The position numbers and the translations under genes are program-made. Positions 24,179-37,240 of a stretch of DNA of 64,000 nucleotides are shown here, piece by piece. The stretch covers positions 716,994 through 780,993 of the forward strand of contig VXBP01009432.1 of the NCBI GenBank assembly GCA_013400115.1, read 5' to 3'. Each line of letters begins with the position of its first letter. The stretch's first letter is position 1. This stretch comes from Rhinopomastus cyanomelas. Its lineage: Eukaryota; Chordata; Aves; Bucerotiformes; Rhinopomastidae. Below the pieces are notes generated by a model, which was not told where the DNA came from, did no database searches, and was given only the letters and a program-made list of their open reading frames with translations.

Positions 24179-24862
24179 GTAGAATCATTATGGTTGGAAG
24201 AAACCTACAAGATCATCTGGTGCAACCATCAAATCAATGCCACCATCCCTACTAAACCTTGTTTCCAAGTGCCAGATGTACAAGTCTGATGAACACCTCC
24301 AGGAAAGGCGACTCTATCACCTCTTTAGGCAGCCTGTTCCAGTACCTGACCACTCTTTTGGTGAAGAAATTTTTCCTAATGTCCTGTCCAAACCTTCCCA
24401 GACACAATTTGAGGCCATTTCCTCATTTTCTATTTCTACTGACTTTGGAGAAGAGACCAACCCCCATCTGTCTAAAACCTCCTTTCAGGCAGTTATAAAT
24501 ACAAATAAGGTTTCCCTTCAGTCTCCTTTTCTCTAGACTACAGAACCCAGATTCCTTCAGTTGCTCCTCATAAGATCTATCCTCCAGGCCTTTCACTAGC
24601 TTCATTGCCCTTCACTGAACACATAGCTTCGTCACCCTTCATTGAACACACTCTAGTATCTAAAGGTCCTCCTATTGAGATGCCCAAAACTGAATGCAGT
24701 ACTCAAGATGAGGTCTCACTAGTCCTAAGTACAGGGGAACAATCAGTCCTCTAATCCTGCTGGTCACACTGTTTTTGATGCAGCCAGGGATGCTATTAGC
24801 TTTCTTGGCCACCTGGGCACACTGCCAACTCACGTTCAGACACTGCTGGCTCATGTTCAGAG
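24179..24862 (-). mobile_element. CR1 LINE, ORF2 C-terminus to 3' end (older subfamily)
   Basis: Starts with the tail-proximal AGAATCATTATGGTTGGAAG and runs through coding blocks recognisable on the minus strand (SYEEQLKESGFCSLEKRRLK; LYLGLVRPHLEYCIQFWASQ; VAKKANSIPGCIKNSV). Frames are disrupted. It carries two local tandem duplications, at about 24601-24650 and 24825-24860. Confidence 0.93.
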
Positions 24863-25214
24863 CTTTTGTTTGGCCTGCTTCACATATCAAACAACTTTTG
24901 TGAGAGAAAAGAACAAACTCCTCAAAGGACAGTTTGATTTTAGTTAAAAATAAACAGCTTAGTTTTAATGAATTTTCTATTATCTTTTAAAAAAGTCTTA
25001 AACCATAATCAAATGTCCTGTGTGTTACAAAATCCATTTGCCTTTTACCCTGACAATGGATAGATACAAAAGATGAGCAACGATGACACTGGAGAGTTGT
25101 GAGTCACACTAAAAGTTGTCATCAGCTCAGACAAATTAGTACAAGTGTTACACAAGTTTGTAGATGCCTCCATGTTTGTTTAGTGGATGAATGTGCCTAC
25201 TGCACTGTGGTTGA
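24863..25214. other. Intronic sequence with no gene seen
   Basis: Short AT-rich stretch between two CR1 elements. Confidence 0.55.
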
Positions 25215-26434
25215 TGAGGGTTGGGTTAGAGAACCCTTGAGCAAATTGTATGCACATAAATCCATGAGTCCTGATGGGATGCATCCGCAAGCAATAAGGA
25301 AGTCATTGCTAGGCCACTCTCCATCATCTCCATCATCTTTGTTAAGTCATGGGGATCATGAGAGGTGCCTGGGGACTGGAGGATAACAAATGTCACTCTG
25401 AACCTCAAAAAGGCTAAGAAGGAGGGCACAGATAACTATAGTCCTGTCTGCTTCACCTCCATCGCAGGAAAGATGATGACTCTGTCTTTAAGCACATCAA
25501 GGACAAGAGGGTCATTAGGGACAGTCAGCAAAGGGAAGTCATGCTTGACTAATCTATTTGCCTTTTATGAGGGCAAGACCAGGTGGATAGATGATGGTAG
25601 AGCAGTGGATGTGGTCTATCTTGGCTTGAGTAAGGCATTTCACAGAGTCTCACACAGCATCCTCACAGCCAAACTGAGGCAGTGTGGTCTNNNNNNNNNN
25701 NNNNNNNNNNNNNNNNNNNNNNNNNNNNNNNNNNNNNNNNNNNNNNNNNNNNNNNNNNNNNNNNNNNNNNNNNNNNNNNNNNNNNNNNNNNNNNNNNNNN
25801 NNNNNNNNNNNNNNNNNNNNNNNNNNNNNNNNNNNNNNNNNNNNNNNNNNNNNNNNNNNNNNNNNNNNNNNNNNNNNNNNNNNNNNNNNNNNNNNNNNNN
25901 NNNNNNNNNNNNNNNNNNNNNNNNNNNNNNNNNNNNNNNNNNNNNNNNNNNNNNNNNNNNNNNNNNNNNNNNNNNNNNNNNNNNNNNNNNNNNNNNNNNN
26001 NNNNNNNNNNNNNNNNNNNNNNNNNNNNNNNNNNNNNNNNNNNNNNNNNNNNNNNNNNNNNNNNNNNNNNNNNNNNNNNNNNNNNNNNNNNNNNNNNNNN
26101 NNNNNNNNNNNNNNNNNNNNNNNNNNNNNNNNNNNNNNNNNNNNNNNNNNNNNNNNNNNNNNNNNNNNNNNNNNNNNNNNNNNNNNNNNNNNNNNNNNNN
26201 NNNNNNNNNNNNNNNNNNNNNNNNNNNNATCTCCCTGATGAGGAAAAGCTGAGGGAGATGGGTCTCTAGCTTGGAGAAGAGGAGACTGAGGGGTGACCTC
26301 ATTAATGTTTATAAATGTGTGAGGGGTGGGTGTCAGGAGGATGGAGCCAGACTCTACTCAATGCCCTCTAGTGATAGGACAAGGGGCAATGGGTGTAAGC
26401 TGGAACATAGGAGGTTCCACATCAATATGAGAAG
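25215..26434 (+). mobile_element. CR1 LINE ORF2 (reverse transcriptase) with 538-base assembly gap, inactive
   Basis: The left part encodes the CR1 reverse-transcriptase palm (HKSMSPDGMHPQAIRKS; LKKAKKEGTDNYSPVCFTSI; VDVVYLGLSKAFHRVSHSIL). In the last block the motif A aspartate expected in YLDF is replaced (YLGL), so this copy is catalytically dead even before its stops and frameshifts. N fills 25691-26228. The right part resumes at the pol C-terminus (LPDEEKLREMGL) and breaks off at GAGAAGGAAC, 26434. Gap length fits the missing CR1 segment judged from the 40722-42075 copy, but identity of the two sides as one insertion is inferred. Confidence 0.88.
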
Positions 26435-26720
26435 GAACAAGAAAGATAGAGATAGATTATTTATAAGGGAATGTAGTGATAGAACAAGGGGTAACAATTT
26501 CAAATTGAAGGACAATGGATTTAAATTAAATATTAGGAAGAAATTCCTTACTGTGAGGGTGGTGGGACACAGAACAAGTTGCCTAGAGAAGTTGTGGATG
26601 CCTCCTCAATAGACGTGTTCGGCAACGTGGTCTAATGAGACATGGCCTTGACCGTGGCACAAGAGTTAGAATGAGGTGATTTTAAAGGTCTGTTCCAACC
26701 CAAACCATTCTATGATTCTG
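26435..26720 (+). mobile_element. CR1 LINE 3' part of a second subfamily, fused to the preceding copy
   Basis: AGAAAGATAGAGATAGATTA then GATAGAACAAGGGGTAACAA, AAGAAATTCCTTACTGTGAG, and a tail CATTCTATGATTCTGATGG. It re-enters the CR1 consensus upstream of where the preceding copy stopped, so this is a second copy rather than a continuation. Confidence 0.88.
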
Positions 26721-29700
26721 ATGGCTCAGGAGAGTATGGTATGAAATGAATCTACACAAAGCAACTCTTCCATACGCTAAAAATATTATAAGAAGCATTG
26801 CAGAACTCCCCAAGAATTCTGAACTGCAGGCAAATTTTAGGCAAATTTCACTGGGAAATGCTAGAAAAACATGACTCAGCACACCCTTGAGATGTGTAGA
26901 AAGTAAGTGGCATTTCATGATTAAAGATTAGGAACAGAGATGAAATTTTAAAGCAGTGTGAACTGAATTGTTAGGACGCTCAAAGTTATGAATTATGAAA
27001 ATTGTGGGGCAAAAAGGATTTGAGAATTAAAGAGTGGCAATTAAATTAAACACTTCACAGAAGTGTTTTGATTTTTTTTCCCCCAAGCCTCCTAAACAGT
27101 CTCAACTGAAGTAAAGTAAACAGATAAACTGACTGTTCTTGCATGTGATTTCTCTTTCACATACAGCCTTAATCTGTTTGTCTGAGAATAAATTAAGGCT
27201 AGAGAAGTCTGATAAATGATTTAGTTCATCCATTTTTATCAAAAAGTAAAATTGTTATATTAGTTTTACTCTAGCTAGCACAGTGTGTCCCAAACTGAGA
27301 GCTCTGCCCTTGTGGGGAAAGTGAAGGACTAGCTACAGGTAAGCCTTCCAGGAAGACTTTTAGTCACTTGCAAGCCTCTCTGCCTTTTAAAATGCTGCTT
27401 CATTTTTAAAAGCTAGTTTCCAGCTGCTAAAGACTAAAAGAGACTTTTCAGAACCTGCTTCTGAATCTGCAGAGAGCCTAAGGAATCACTTTGATGTATC
27501 AAGCTGAGACGTGCCTTTCAGGGATTGCTAATTTCATATGCCAGGAATTTAGGTATCATCACAGTAATTACTTCACTGTGATCAAATGTGTGACAGAGGA
27601 CAGAAAGTATCTTTTGAAGAATATTCACCTTAAAATAGGTGGTGAAAGCTGTATCTATTCGGTAGGATAGCTGCAACAGTGTGGCAGAGTCGTATCTAGT
27701 TTAGGGTGGATTTGTTTGGTTTTTCTTTTCTTCTGAAGTGCACTTGTGCTTTTCAAAAGGTAGATTTGAGATCATGGCTGTAATGCAAAATAATTTCACA
27801 GAGGTGAAAATACCAGGTATTTGTGACTTTTGCAATGAAAGGCGGCATAAGGAGGCAGTAGCTGTGAATTGTAGCTGGACTTACTCCAACTGCAGATTAC
27901 ACAGGCATTTCTAAGAATGTGGGTAACTCAAACCACCAAGAGATTCTCAATCTGTTGATTTTTCAGTTCAGCCTCTAATATCTTTCAAGAAGATCATCTT
28001 TAGCTGATAACAAGTTCCAAGCCCATAGTGCAAAAGACCTTGAAAACACTGCAAGTAGGCAGGCAGCCAGATTAGATGGTCCAATGTCTTCTCGTCTTTG
28101 AACACTCTAAAACTTCAAACCTATAAAAAGCTATTTGAGAAACAAACCTAATTTCACATAACACAGCAACCAGACTACCATCAGCATCCTTCTGTTTCCT
28201 GGCTACCTTTTCACTGTTTGTTTTCCTCTCTCAGCGTGTCTGGACTTCAATTAGATTACTTAGCCTTCGAGAGAGAGGCTGCAGCACCCGGCATATGGGG
28301 CTGCTTGCAGTGGAGCTGCTCCTAGGAGTAAAAATGAGTGGAAAAATAGATCTTGCAAAGGGTATTCAAGAGATGGCAGTGTTGCACTCACCATCTACCC
28401 CCGATACTGACGCTCTCACCACAGCTGGTCCTCTGTCAGGGAAAGTTTTCTAGATTTTTCAGATTTTTTTTTTAATCTCTCTCCAGTCTTTTAGAATCTG
28501 ATTTGCTATTTTAAATTCTAATTATGCAACTGTACTGTACCCATTAAAAAGCATGTGTAAATTGCATAGATAGAACCTCAGGGTAAGGAACAGATTAGAG
28601 ACTCCAAAGCTCCCTGACTTGAGTAGCAGTTTTACTAACATCCCCAGACTGAAATAAGACCATTTTCACCTCTCTGCAAAAACACAGCAGAGCCCCACTC
28701 TGCACAGATTATCACATGTATTCATTGCTAGGCATTTCAGTGATGCTGAATGTCAGTGCAGTACTCCAGCAAACAAAGTGTGAGTATCTATAAGCAGAAG
28801 CACCGTTAAGCACTGAACTGAAAAGCAAAAAAGAAACAAAAGCTAACTGCTCCAGCAAATAACCACAGCTGATGTTCTACCAGCTGGTACTAGCAAGACA
28901 GAGCAGAGCAGCATTTTGTTAACATCATTCTGATGACATTCAGCATCAATAATGCAGGGCAAAATAATGGGGCATGTCTCACTGGCTCTCTCATCTTAGC
29001 TTGGGTACTGTGAACTGGTACCTGGCAGTACTGCCCTTCGAGGCCAGGAGGCATGGAAATCAAGTGCCAGTTCCTTCAGTATTCAGCTGGGAGCCAGGGG
29101 TGTGCTTGCAGTAGTGGCTGGAACTAGGGTGGAGCTGTCAGAGAACTGTATAATATGACTGCTCAGAAGGTACTGCAAACAATTCACGTTACATCATTAT
29201 GGGCAACAAGAACAATTTCTTACACTGAGAAGGTGTCAAAGCCTCAACTGAGCTCTAAACACTCTTGAGTTTTAAATGGATGTATCATCTAGATGAAAGT
29301 GGGAGCTTCATCAGCATGGTTCAGTTCATCACTACTTAATGCATATATGCAGGATCTTAATTTATGTGTTGTTCCACTGCACCACTTGGCAACCACCAGC
29401 AAGAACAGCTGAGCTATGCAGCTGGGGCTGGCATCTGTGCTTGCAGAAGTCCTGTATTCATGTCAAGCGTTGGCACAGGACACCATGTTTTTTACATTCT
29501 TTAAGGCAAAGGCTAATGCAGAGTATTTCTGTGCAGTCAGAGGAAAACCACCGCGCTTAATTTCAAGGTACAGAATCTCTTAAACGGAATAATGAAGAAG
29601 CTTGGTTTTCTTTGGATGAGTTCATACAATCCATTTTAGGAAGTAAGGATATCAATCAGTGTTAAGTGTGTCTGATATTTTCAAACTTATACCTAGCCAA

Positions 29701-31794
29701 ATTACTGAATTTTCTACAAAAATTACATTTTTGTATTTTGTATTACATTTTTCAAGACACATCAGCTTTGCTAATAGAACAGGAGATAATGAATGTGTGC
29801 AGAAATGACAGAGAAACCTTGCCTCGTCCAATGCTATAGTTTCTGTAATGAACAGAGCTTTTACACTCTTCATCCCGGACGTTGGCACCTCTCAGTCCCA
29901 TCTGACAATAACCCACAAGTACACATCATGTTCAGACAGTCCTTTAAAAGGTCGTCTTTAATCTTTGTAATTGTCTCTTTGCCATCATTCAAATCTCATC
30001 AAATGTGACTCTACCAATTCAATAATAACAGGTGAATATATCTAAACCAAAGTACTTCAGAGACCAATAAGAGGAACAGTTTCACACTTCACAGCTACTG
30101 ATATCAAGACTTGCTTCTTGCTTAAAAGGGATATTTGTTTCAGGAGACATTCTTAACGTCCTCACAAATGTTGTATAAGGCTCATACTAACTTCAGCATG
30201 TCATAATGAGAATACTGTCAGGGCAGAGGGCAAACTCTTTGAATGAGGCTTCCAAACTACTCTAAAGTGTAGTTGTGTCACAGCAGACACATCACCACCA
30301 TTACTCCTCATCTCCTGTACTGCCTTCTCTTTTGAATCCTGTAATGTGGAAACTGGGGGTTAGAAAAAGGTGACATCTGCCACCTTCATCTTGTCTGCAA
30401 AGATGTTGCCTATCACCATGACAATCATACTGAATGTGCAATACAAAGAAAGGCTGAGAGAGGTTTAGTTTAAAGAGGTTTAGTTTAAACCTCAATGCTC
30501 AGTTTCAGTAACAGCATTAAATGAATCTGAGTTTTTTTCTCTTCCTCCTCACTATAAACAGTAATTTTGTGATGATAAAACCCTCTGTAGAGAGAAGTAG
30601 AGGACTTGTTACACTGACTCAGTAAGCATTGAAAATACAAAGCCCTGGCGTGGAGTTGGGTTACAAAGCACTGTGTACATGAAGAATGAAAGACATGGAA
30701 GGCAGAGTACTTCATGGGTGGCTGAGACTATGACTCTGTACAACAACACTCAGTAGTTCAGTGCATTTTGAAGAAGTCATCATGCATATGAATGTAAATG
30801 TTTTCATCTGCTCGTCATGTTTATGTCAATATAGTCTTTAAATGGGAAAAGAAACAACAAACAATTCATCTGTTCTGCTTCTGCAAAAATGAGTACACTG
30901 ATACTATTGTTGTTAAACAAAATCAAGAGGTATTTAAGTGTGATTCCTAATTGTAGGAAAGCTGGTGTGAGGAGTTGGAAGTGGAGGTTGTTCTATTACC
31001 AAACAAAGAAAGAATTCAATTCTATGTTTCGAAAACAGAAGAGATATTGCAAGCCACCACTGAAACACAACACGTCAGGGAGGTTGCTTTGGTTCACAAC
31101 CTTATTTCTTTTACCTCTTGCTACGTTTAATAGACATATTTGTAGATATTACCCTGTAACAGACAGACAATGACCTGGGAAAATAATTCTTACAACTCTA
31201 CAATAAAATAGATGACTCTTGTAGGTTCCACCCCAGATATTACCAAACACTTTCAGACTTCACTAAATAAACTCCACTGAAGATCAGACCATTATGACAC
31301 CACTGCCTTCCCACATAATGTATCTGAGCTCTGAACAAATTCAGCAGCAGTACCTCAGATGTATATGTGCTTACTGTGATCAAAGGAATGTGATGAATAC
31401 CAGAGCAAGGAACCTTGATACAATTGGAATGGAAAATGTTGTCATTTTTATTAAGTAAAATGGAAATGGTCTTAAAGATCAATTAGTAGAACTAAGATAT
31501 AATATACATTTGCTTTCTTTCTGACTGGTAAGTATTTTCTACAATTGGAGTATGATACAAAATGCAAGTCAAAACAGAGACCAAAAGTAGACAAAGATAG
31601 AAATGGAAGAAAGAGAGAAAAAGGTAGATCAATCTTGACCCTCTCCAGGTTCAAACGTAACTGATATTTTCACGTTTCAAGAAATGTTGCCTGTGGATTA
31701 CATCGGTGATAGATGACAACTTTGGTGTGTTCACCAGTTCAAGAAAAACTGAACAATTGGAGCACATCTCACACAGCAGGACACCAAGATATTG
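26721..31794. other. Long repeat-poor intronic stretch
   Basis: Five kilobases without recognised repeats, RNA genes or convincing exons. Short open frames show no known domains. It is a natural place to look for conserved non-coding elements, but that cannot be judged from one sequence. Confidence 0.55.
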
Positions 31795-32105
31795 GAAATT
31801 GGAGAACTTGATGCATGAATAAAGGTTGAGAGAACTGGTTTATTCAGCCTAGAAAAAGGATAGAGGGATCTAATCACTGTCTTTTATCACCTAAAAGGTC
31901 ATTAGAGATAATAGTGCTCTTGTCAGAGCGATCGATGTGATGAGACAGGGGAAACAAACAGTTTTAGGGGAAATTCCACCTGCACACAAGAAAATGAAAT
32001 GAATTTTTTCACTGTGAGACCACATGAAGGTTGAAATAGGAAGACCTGAAAAGAAATGGTGGAACATCCCTCATTGGAAGTCTTACCTTGAGAGATTTGC
32101 AGTCA
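31795..32105 (+). mobile_element. Old CR1 LINE fragment
   Basis: Diverged but co-linear with the pol C-terminus and 3' UTR: GGTTGAGAGAACTGGTTTAT TCAGCCTAGAA (split block), the CTAATCACTGTCTTTTATCA block and TTTTTTCACTGTGAG. No tail is recognisable. Confidence 0.7.
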
Positions 32106-35100
32106 AAAGTAACCCATCACATGGTTTTAATATTGTTTTATTAAAAAAACACACCACAGGTTTATGTTTTATGTTTGCAATTTCTGAAGTGCTTAAAGAC
32201 GTGCAATTATGTATTCAGATTTTCCTCAGTGACAAGTTTGTTTGGATCTGCTGAAGAAACAAAATAAACTTTGGCATCGTAATGCTTTTTTATTAACGCA
32301 CACATACATTTTTCTGAGATACAAAAAGCCATTGGAATAGCTGTGGCCTTACTTCTGTGAGTAATTTTACTAAATCTAATAACAAAATGTAGGACTTGAT
32401 GCATGATTTATTAACATAAGGATTTGTTCTTTAGGTATCCAGAGGTGATGCTAGGTGACCATGTGAATGAAAGACATTTAAGGCTTAACGACTGCACAAT
32501 TACTAAATGAATTTCAACAGTGGAAGAGTTCAAGCATGGCTTTTTCCATCTGAAGGACCACTTTTAAAATGTTCAATATTTCAATTAATTTTTTCTGAAA
32601 AACTATACATTTTTACTCTTTATTCTGTTCCCACAAAGGCTTCCTAATATTTGTAAGCTTGATTTCTACAGAAGATTTATTGACTATTTCAGTCCCATTC
32701 TAATTATCTCTTGGCCCATTACAGCCATATTAAAAAAAATGAAAAGGATGAAAATCCCAGAGATGAAAGTTCCAAAGAAGCTAAATTGTTCCCACAAGTG
32801 TAACAAAATAAAAATCTTTATCACTGTAGAGGAGACATGCTCAAATCACTGTCTATGCTGAGGGAACTGGAGACAAAACCCTTTCCTGTTGTGTTGAGGA
32901 GAACTTGCTGGTAACACTCCATGTGATGCCTCTTGCCGGCATGGAGGAAGCAGATGACATCTGGACCAGAAGCACGTTTGACATGAATCTCTCTCAACAC
33001 CTTGCCACCTCTGTATTTGCATGCTTGCTGTGGCTGAGTACACCTTGTCTTCAGGTGATACTTACCACATACAAAACAGAGGAAGACCGATAAGGGTACA
33101 GATTATCTCAAAGCCTTTGAAATTACTCTCAAAACCTTTGAAATCATTGGTGAATGAAGATGTTACATGAGCATGGGAAATAAAAGACATCCTAGATTCT
33201 TGTACCTCTCCAATACACAAGTTTCCTGGGTGTTGCATATGTGAGTCAATATCAAAGTTCTCATCTCCCAAGAGAGAAAGCATGGAATGAGTTGGGATGA
33301 AGCTGGAGAGCGTAATGTCTGAAAACAGCTCCATACCCTTTCCAGTACAAGATCCAACAACCAGCAGGCTGATGATTTTAAGTTCTGATTCTCCTCATGC
33401 AGACAGTAGATGATGTCTGAGTAAGAGTAAATACAAAGTACTTTTGTTCTGAACTTATCTGTCACTAATCAACACTATCTAGTGTATCTCAGGTCAGCTA
33501 AATTAGATATGTAAAACACTGACTACATTTTTTGTTATTCTGCTATTTTAAGGAGGTTTTATGAAGAAGAAAAATATTCATAGCCAAAACCAACTGTCTG
33601 GGTAAGTTTAGTCAGAGACAGACATATGTCAAGGCTCCCAAGTCCACTAATGTAACAGATTTGGAGTATAGGTGTATGTTTAGGAGCTGCTGGCAATGAA
33701 GGAAAAAGCAGGAATGTGTCACGGACTGCCTTGAGCAGCCTTTGGCTCAGAATCACATATTTCAAAACCCTAAGTGATGCAAAAAAAAAATCTTCAGAAA
33801 ATAAAATAATAAACTAAAATGATCAGTCTGTTTTCAGCAGGTTCCTGAAGCCATCAGTACTGATGGTTCAGTAATTGCTCCCTGACATCACAGCATAATA
33901 GAATCAGGTTGATATCAATAAAATGCAAGCCTCTCCCTGAGAAAGATTAATTTCCCCTTCAATATGTCTTTATGAAGGTGAAATCTATGATTTTGGCAAG
34001 AAAATCTCCTCCTCTCTGTGGCTGATAGCCAAGTGGAATGGAAATCCAAACTGGAAACCTTCACTAAGCTGCCTGAGGAGAAGTCAAATAGAAGCATGTT
34101 TTACAGATAAGACTTTCTTCTAGCTAAAGATCTGCATGTTAACTGTGAGAGCCAGGTTTTGATATCACTCACACGTATAAACCCAAAGCACATTTTTTGC
34201 ATTGATTAGACATGCTCTGTATTTACACTGAGCTATCAGGATGCACCCATCACTCAGAATGATTGTAACCCAAGATTGAGACTAACAATCTACAGAGAAA
34301 GATAACAAATAGAAACCTCTGTGAAGAGAGAGGTCACGGCGCCCTATTCTTTCCCTAGAAGAATGTCTCCATGGAGACAGACACATTCACTGTGGAAGCA
34401 AGACAACTCTTAACAGCAAGAGTAATTAACTGATGCAAAATAATTAAAGGATGTAGCTGATTAATCATCTCCTGGAGGCCTTACATTTAGACCAAATGTA
34501 TTTCAAGAAGATATGTGCTGGCTTAGTCACAAGTTCATGGGCTTGATAACACTCATGTTAGAGATAAGAATGGTTTCTTCCACTGCTTGATTTACTGGGT
34601 AAAATCCCACGACCTGTGTTATGCAGAAGGTCTGACTGTCTGAGCAGATGGGTTTCTTCTGGCATTTAAATCTGTGGAGCAATGTGAAAACTCACGACAC
34701 ACATGTCTACCTTAGGGAGAGCAGGTAAAGAGATCAAATATCTGTAGCAATACACAGAAAACAATATTCAACATATTTTCTACATTACTCATTTGAGTAG
34801 CGGGTCTGCTCATGGGAAAGATAAAATTTGGACTTAAGCTTCTCCTAGGAAAGAAGAAACTGGACAGTAAGCAGAGATGAGGAAGAGGAAAAATGGAACA
34901 CATATTAGAGATCTTCCTTTTCCTTCTACACACTTTTATTTCTTTTGCATGTTTGCATTCAGATGTAACAAATACTCCCATCGAGTTTCTCTGAGATTTG
35001 GAACACACTCTAGTCAGTTCACATAATGGATATGTGGGGATTTATTTTTTATTATAAACATGTTAACACAGAGCACCTATAAAAACTCTGTAACTCGCTT

Positions 35101-36598
35101 CTTAGTCAATTAGTTTGCAGCTACATGGTTATTTGAATCCACTCATCATAGATAAATTGGAATGCATATTTCCTTTTCTGTGAATAGCAGCTATTCATGC
35201 TAGAATCCACTTTACATCTCTCGACCCTGTGAAATACTACTTGCTATCCCACAGTATTTGTTGGGGAAGAAAGAATAAAAGCACCAGCTCTGGATCATTG
35301 CAGCATACATGAGGATGGCAGAAATCTTCAGGACAGCTTCTCATACAACCAGTGACCATGTTGTAAGAATAAGGACCTTGAGTGGCGGTGCAGTCATTCC
35401 AAACAGCTGCAGAGTCGGGTTACACACAAGCATGAGTGTGAACACGCTCGCTGCACACATTTCCAAACAGACATGTGGCAGTCATTACACAAACAATTTT
35501 CGTATTGCTGAAGTGTCCATAACAGCTCCAACTTGTTTTCCTCAGAGTGGAACAGTTCCACTCTGCAATAGTGTGACCACAGTGTCTGTAAGCACACCAC
35601 ATAAGTCAGATGCTTATAACACAGATCTACTTCATTTTAACAGAGGGTTGTCTCCAACTTTAAATGCCTGTTTTACAGAAGAAAATAAAAGGTTGATTTA
35701 AAAAAAGAATAATTGGCATTACAAATCTTCCTATGACATACATGTCTGCCTCCCATCCTGGAATAATTTTTAGCTTCTAGAACTATTATTTGATGCCCAG
35801 GAAGTATACCACAGGGCTACAAAAGTCAACCCTGCTTATGTTCACATGTTCAGCTCTAAACTAACGTGTTCTCTTTATGACAAGAAATAGGGAACATAAT
35901 CTTCATTTTCCTTCACCTACCTACCCGAAGCAACACTGTGAAGAGACCTTTCTGGATCTATTGCAGGTATTTCATACTCTGCCAAACTAATTCAGACAGA
36001 CTTCAGTGAGGAAACATACAGGACTTGCAGCTCTGCCTCTCTTTGGTACAGCTCAGTAAGCATAGCTATTCCCACAGGACACTCAGACTTCCACCGCTTC
36101 TGGTTTCTGATGTCTGTAGATATATCCTACTGCATGAAGCAAGTGCTGACTCAGACTTAGTTTGAGATTCAGAAGTCCAGCTCCACTAAGCAGCACAACT
36201 TAGGAACATCCAGTGACTGTTGCCTCATTATACCCCTCCACTCTGGGTAACACAGTCTGTGTCATAAGACTGTTGGGATAACATTGTCATATCTGAAACA
36301 CTACATAAGGAGAAGAGAGGAATAAGATTGAGTCAAATGCATTGTGGTCTCTCTCCTTGCTTTTCTGTCATACAACAATTAACCCAGAAAACAAAATTTA
36401 GTTGGAAGAAGCTTCTAGAGCTCAGGTTAGGGATGTTGTTCAGAAGATCCCTAGACTGGCATGACTCTCCGGTTATGACCTGCTACTTGTTATGCAGGTT
36501 GATGGTGATGAGGTTGACAGGAGAACCCTAAAAGCAAACAAAAAGAATTTCAAGGCACTAGGACAAATAGCAGAAGGATTAGAAGTAACCCAGACTGA
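32106..36598. other. Intronic sequence with no gene seen
   Basis: Repeat-poor. It has a 22-bp direct duplication near 33107-33142 (CTCAAA(A)CCTTTGAAAT) and a perfect 11-bp-arm palindrome at 35543-35565. The 130-codon plus frame at 35309-35701 has no recognisable domain. Confidence 0.55.
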
Positions 36599-36695
36599 CT
36601 GTATGACTTGGTCTTGGTGGTCCTGCTGTGGCAGGGGGATTGGACTAGATGATCTTTCGAGGTCCCTTCCAATCCCTAATGATTCTATGATTCTA
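36599..36695 (+). mobile_element. CR1 LINE 3' end
   Basis: GTGGTCCTGCTGTGGCAGGG, GGACTAGATGATCTTTCGAG and the tail AATGATTCTATGATTCTA. Confidence 0.95.
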
Positions 36696-36794
36696 AGTAC
36701 ACGCAGTGTTTTCCTCAATCCCTTCAGTGGCAGACAAAAATACTGAAAGGAGCAGAACACATCTTATTAACATGTGATGTGATTGGAGGAATTT

Positions 36795-36985
36795 TGGGGT
36801 GTTTGCTAATGGGGAGATTTACAAGACATTGGGCATGCTGGTGCCTGATGGAATTCAGCCCTCTCAAAGTGGAAAAATAATTCTTGCTCATGAGTGGGAG
36901 TTCCTCATTCAAGAGGGCTTTATACTAGACTTGAAGGGGGAAGGGGATAGTGCTGGGCTCAACAGAACTTGTGACCAAGAAATTG
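36795..36985 (+). mobile_element. CR1 LINE ORF1 fragment (esterase domain C-terminus)
   Basis: One uninterrupted frame encodes LGMLVPDGIQPSQSGKIILA then a helix-like HEWEFLIQEG and LDLKGEGDSAGLNRT. This is the C-terminal end of the SGNH-type esterase domain known from CR1-family ORF1, where the usual DGIH block carries the catalytic Asp and His. Here the His is replaced by Gln (DGIQ), so the fragment would be inactive. ORF1 pieces are uncommon because most CR1 copies are 5'-truncated, and no ORF2 follows. The assignment is from memory of the family. Confidence 0.6.
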
Positions 36986-37065
36986 CTGGACAAATAAGAA
37001 AAAAGATGCAGAAGTGAGGACAGGTAACCTCAGAGGAATATAGAGGAATTGTCCACACAGCCAGG

Positions 37066-37240
37066 GATCATAGGATCATAGGATGCTAGGGGTTGGAAGG
37101 GACCCAAAGAGACCATTGAGTCCAACCCCCCTGCCGGAGCAGGACAAAACTGTCTAACACAGATCACAGAGGAACACATCCAGGCAGGCCTTGAAAGTCC
37201 CCAGAGAAGGAGACTCCACGACGTCCCTGGGGAGCCTGAT
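37066..37240 (-). mobile_element. CR1 LINE 3' end, GGATCATA-tail subfamily
   Basis: ATCATAGGATCATAGGATGC, GGTTGGAAGGGACCCAAAGA and GAGCAGGACAAAACTGTCTA. It is closely similar to the 43503-43666 copy and shares its altered tail octamer (CATAGGAT). Confidence 0.95.

Noticed and set aside
25365..26302. Large open frames of 180-295 codons on both strands
   Set aside because: They are mostly N residues spanning the 25691-26228 gap; only the flanks have meaning, as CR1.
28068..28105. AGATTAGATGGTCCAATGTC as a CR1 3' fragment
   Set aside because: Isolated partial match without tail or flanking CR1 sequence.
35309..35701. 130-codon open frame, plus strand
   Set aside because: No domain recognised and no gene context.
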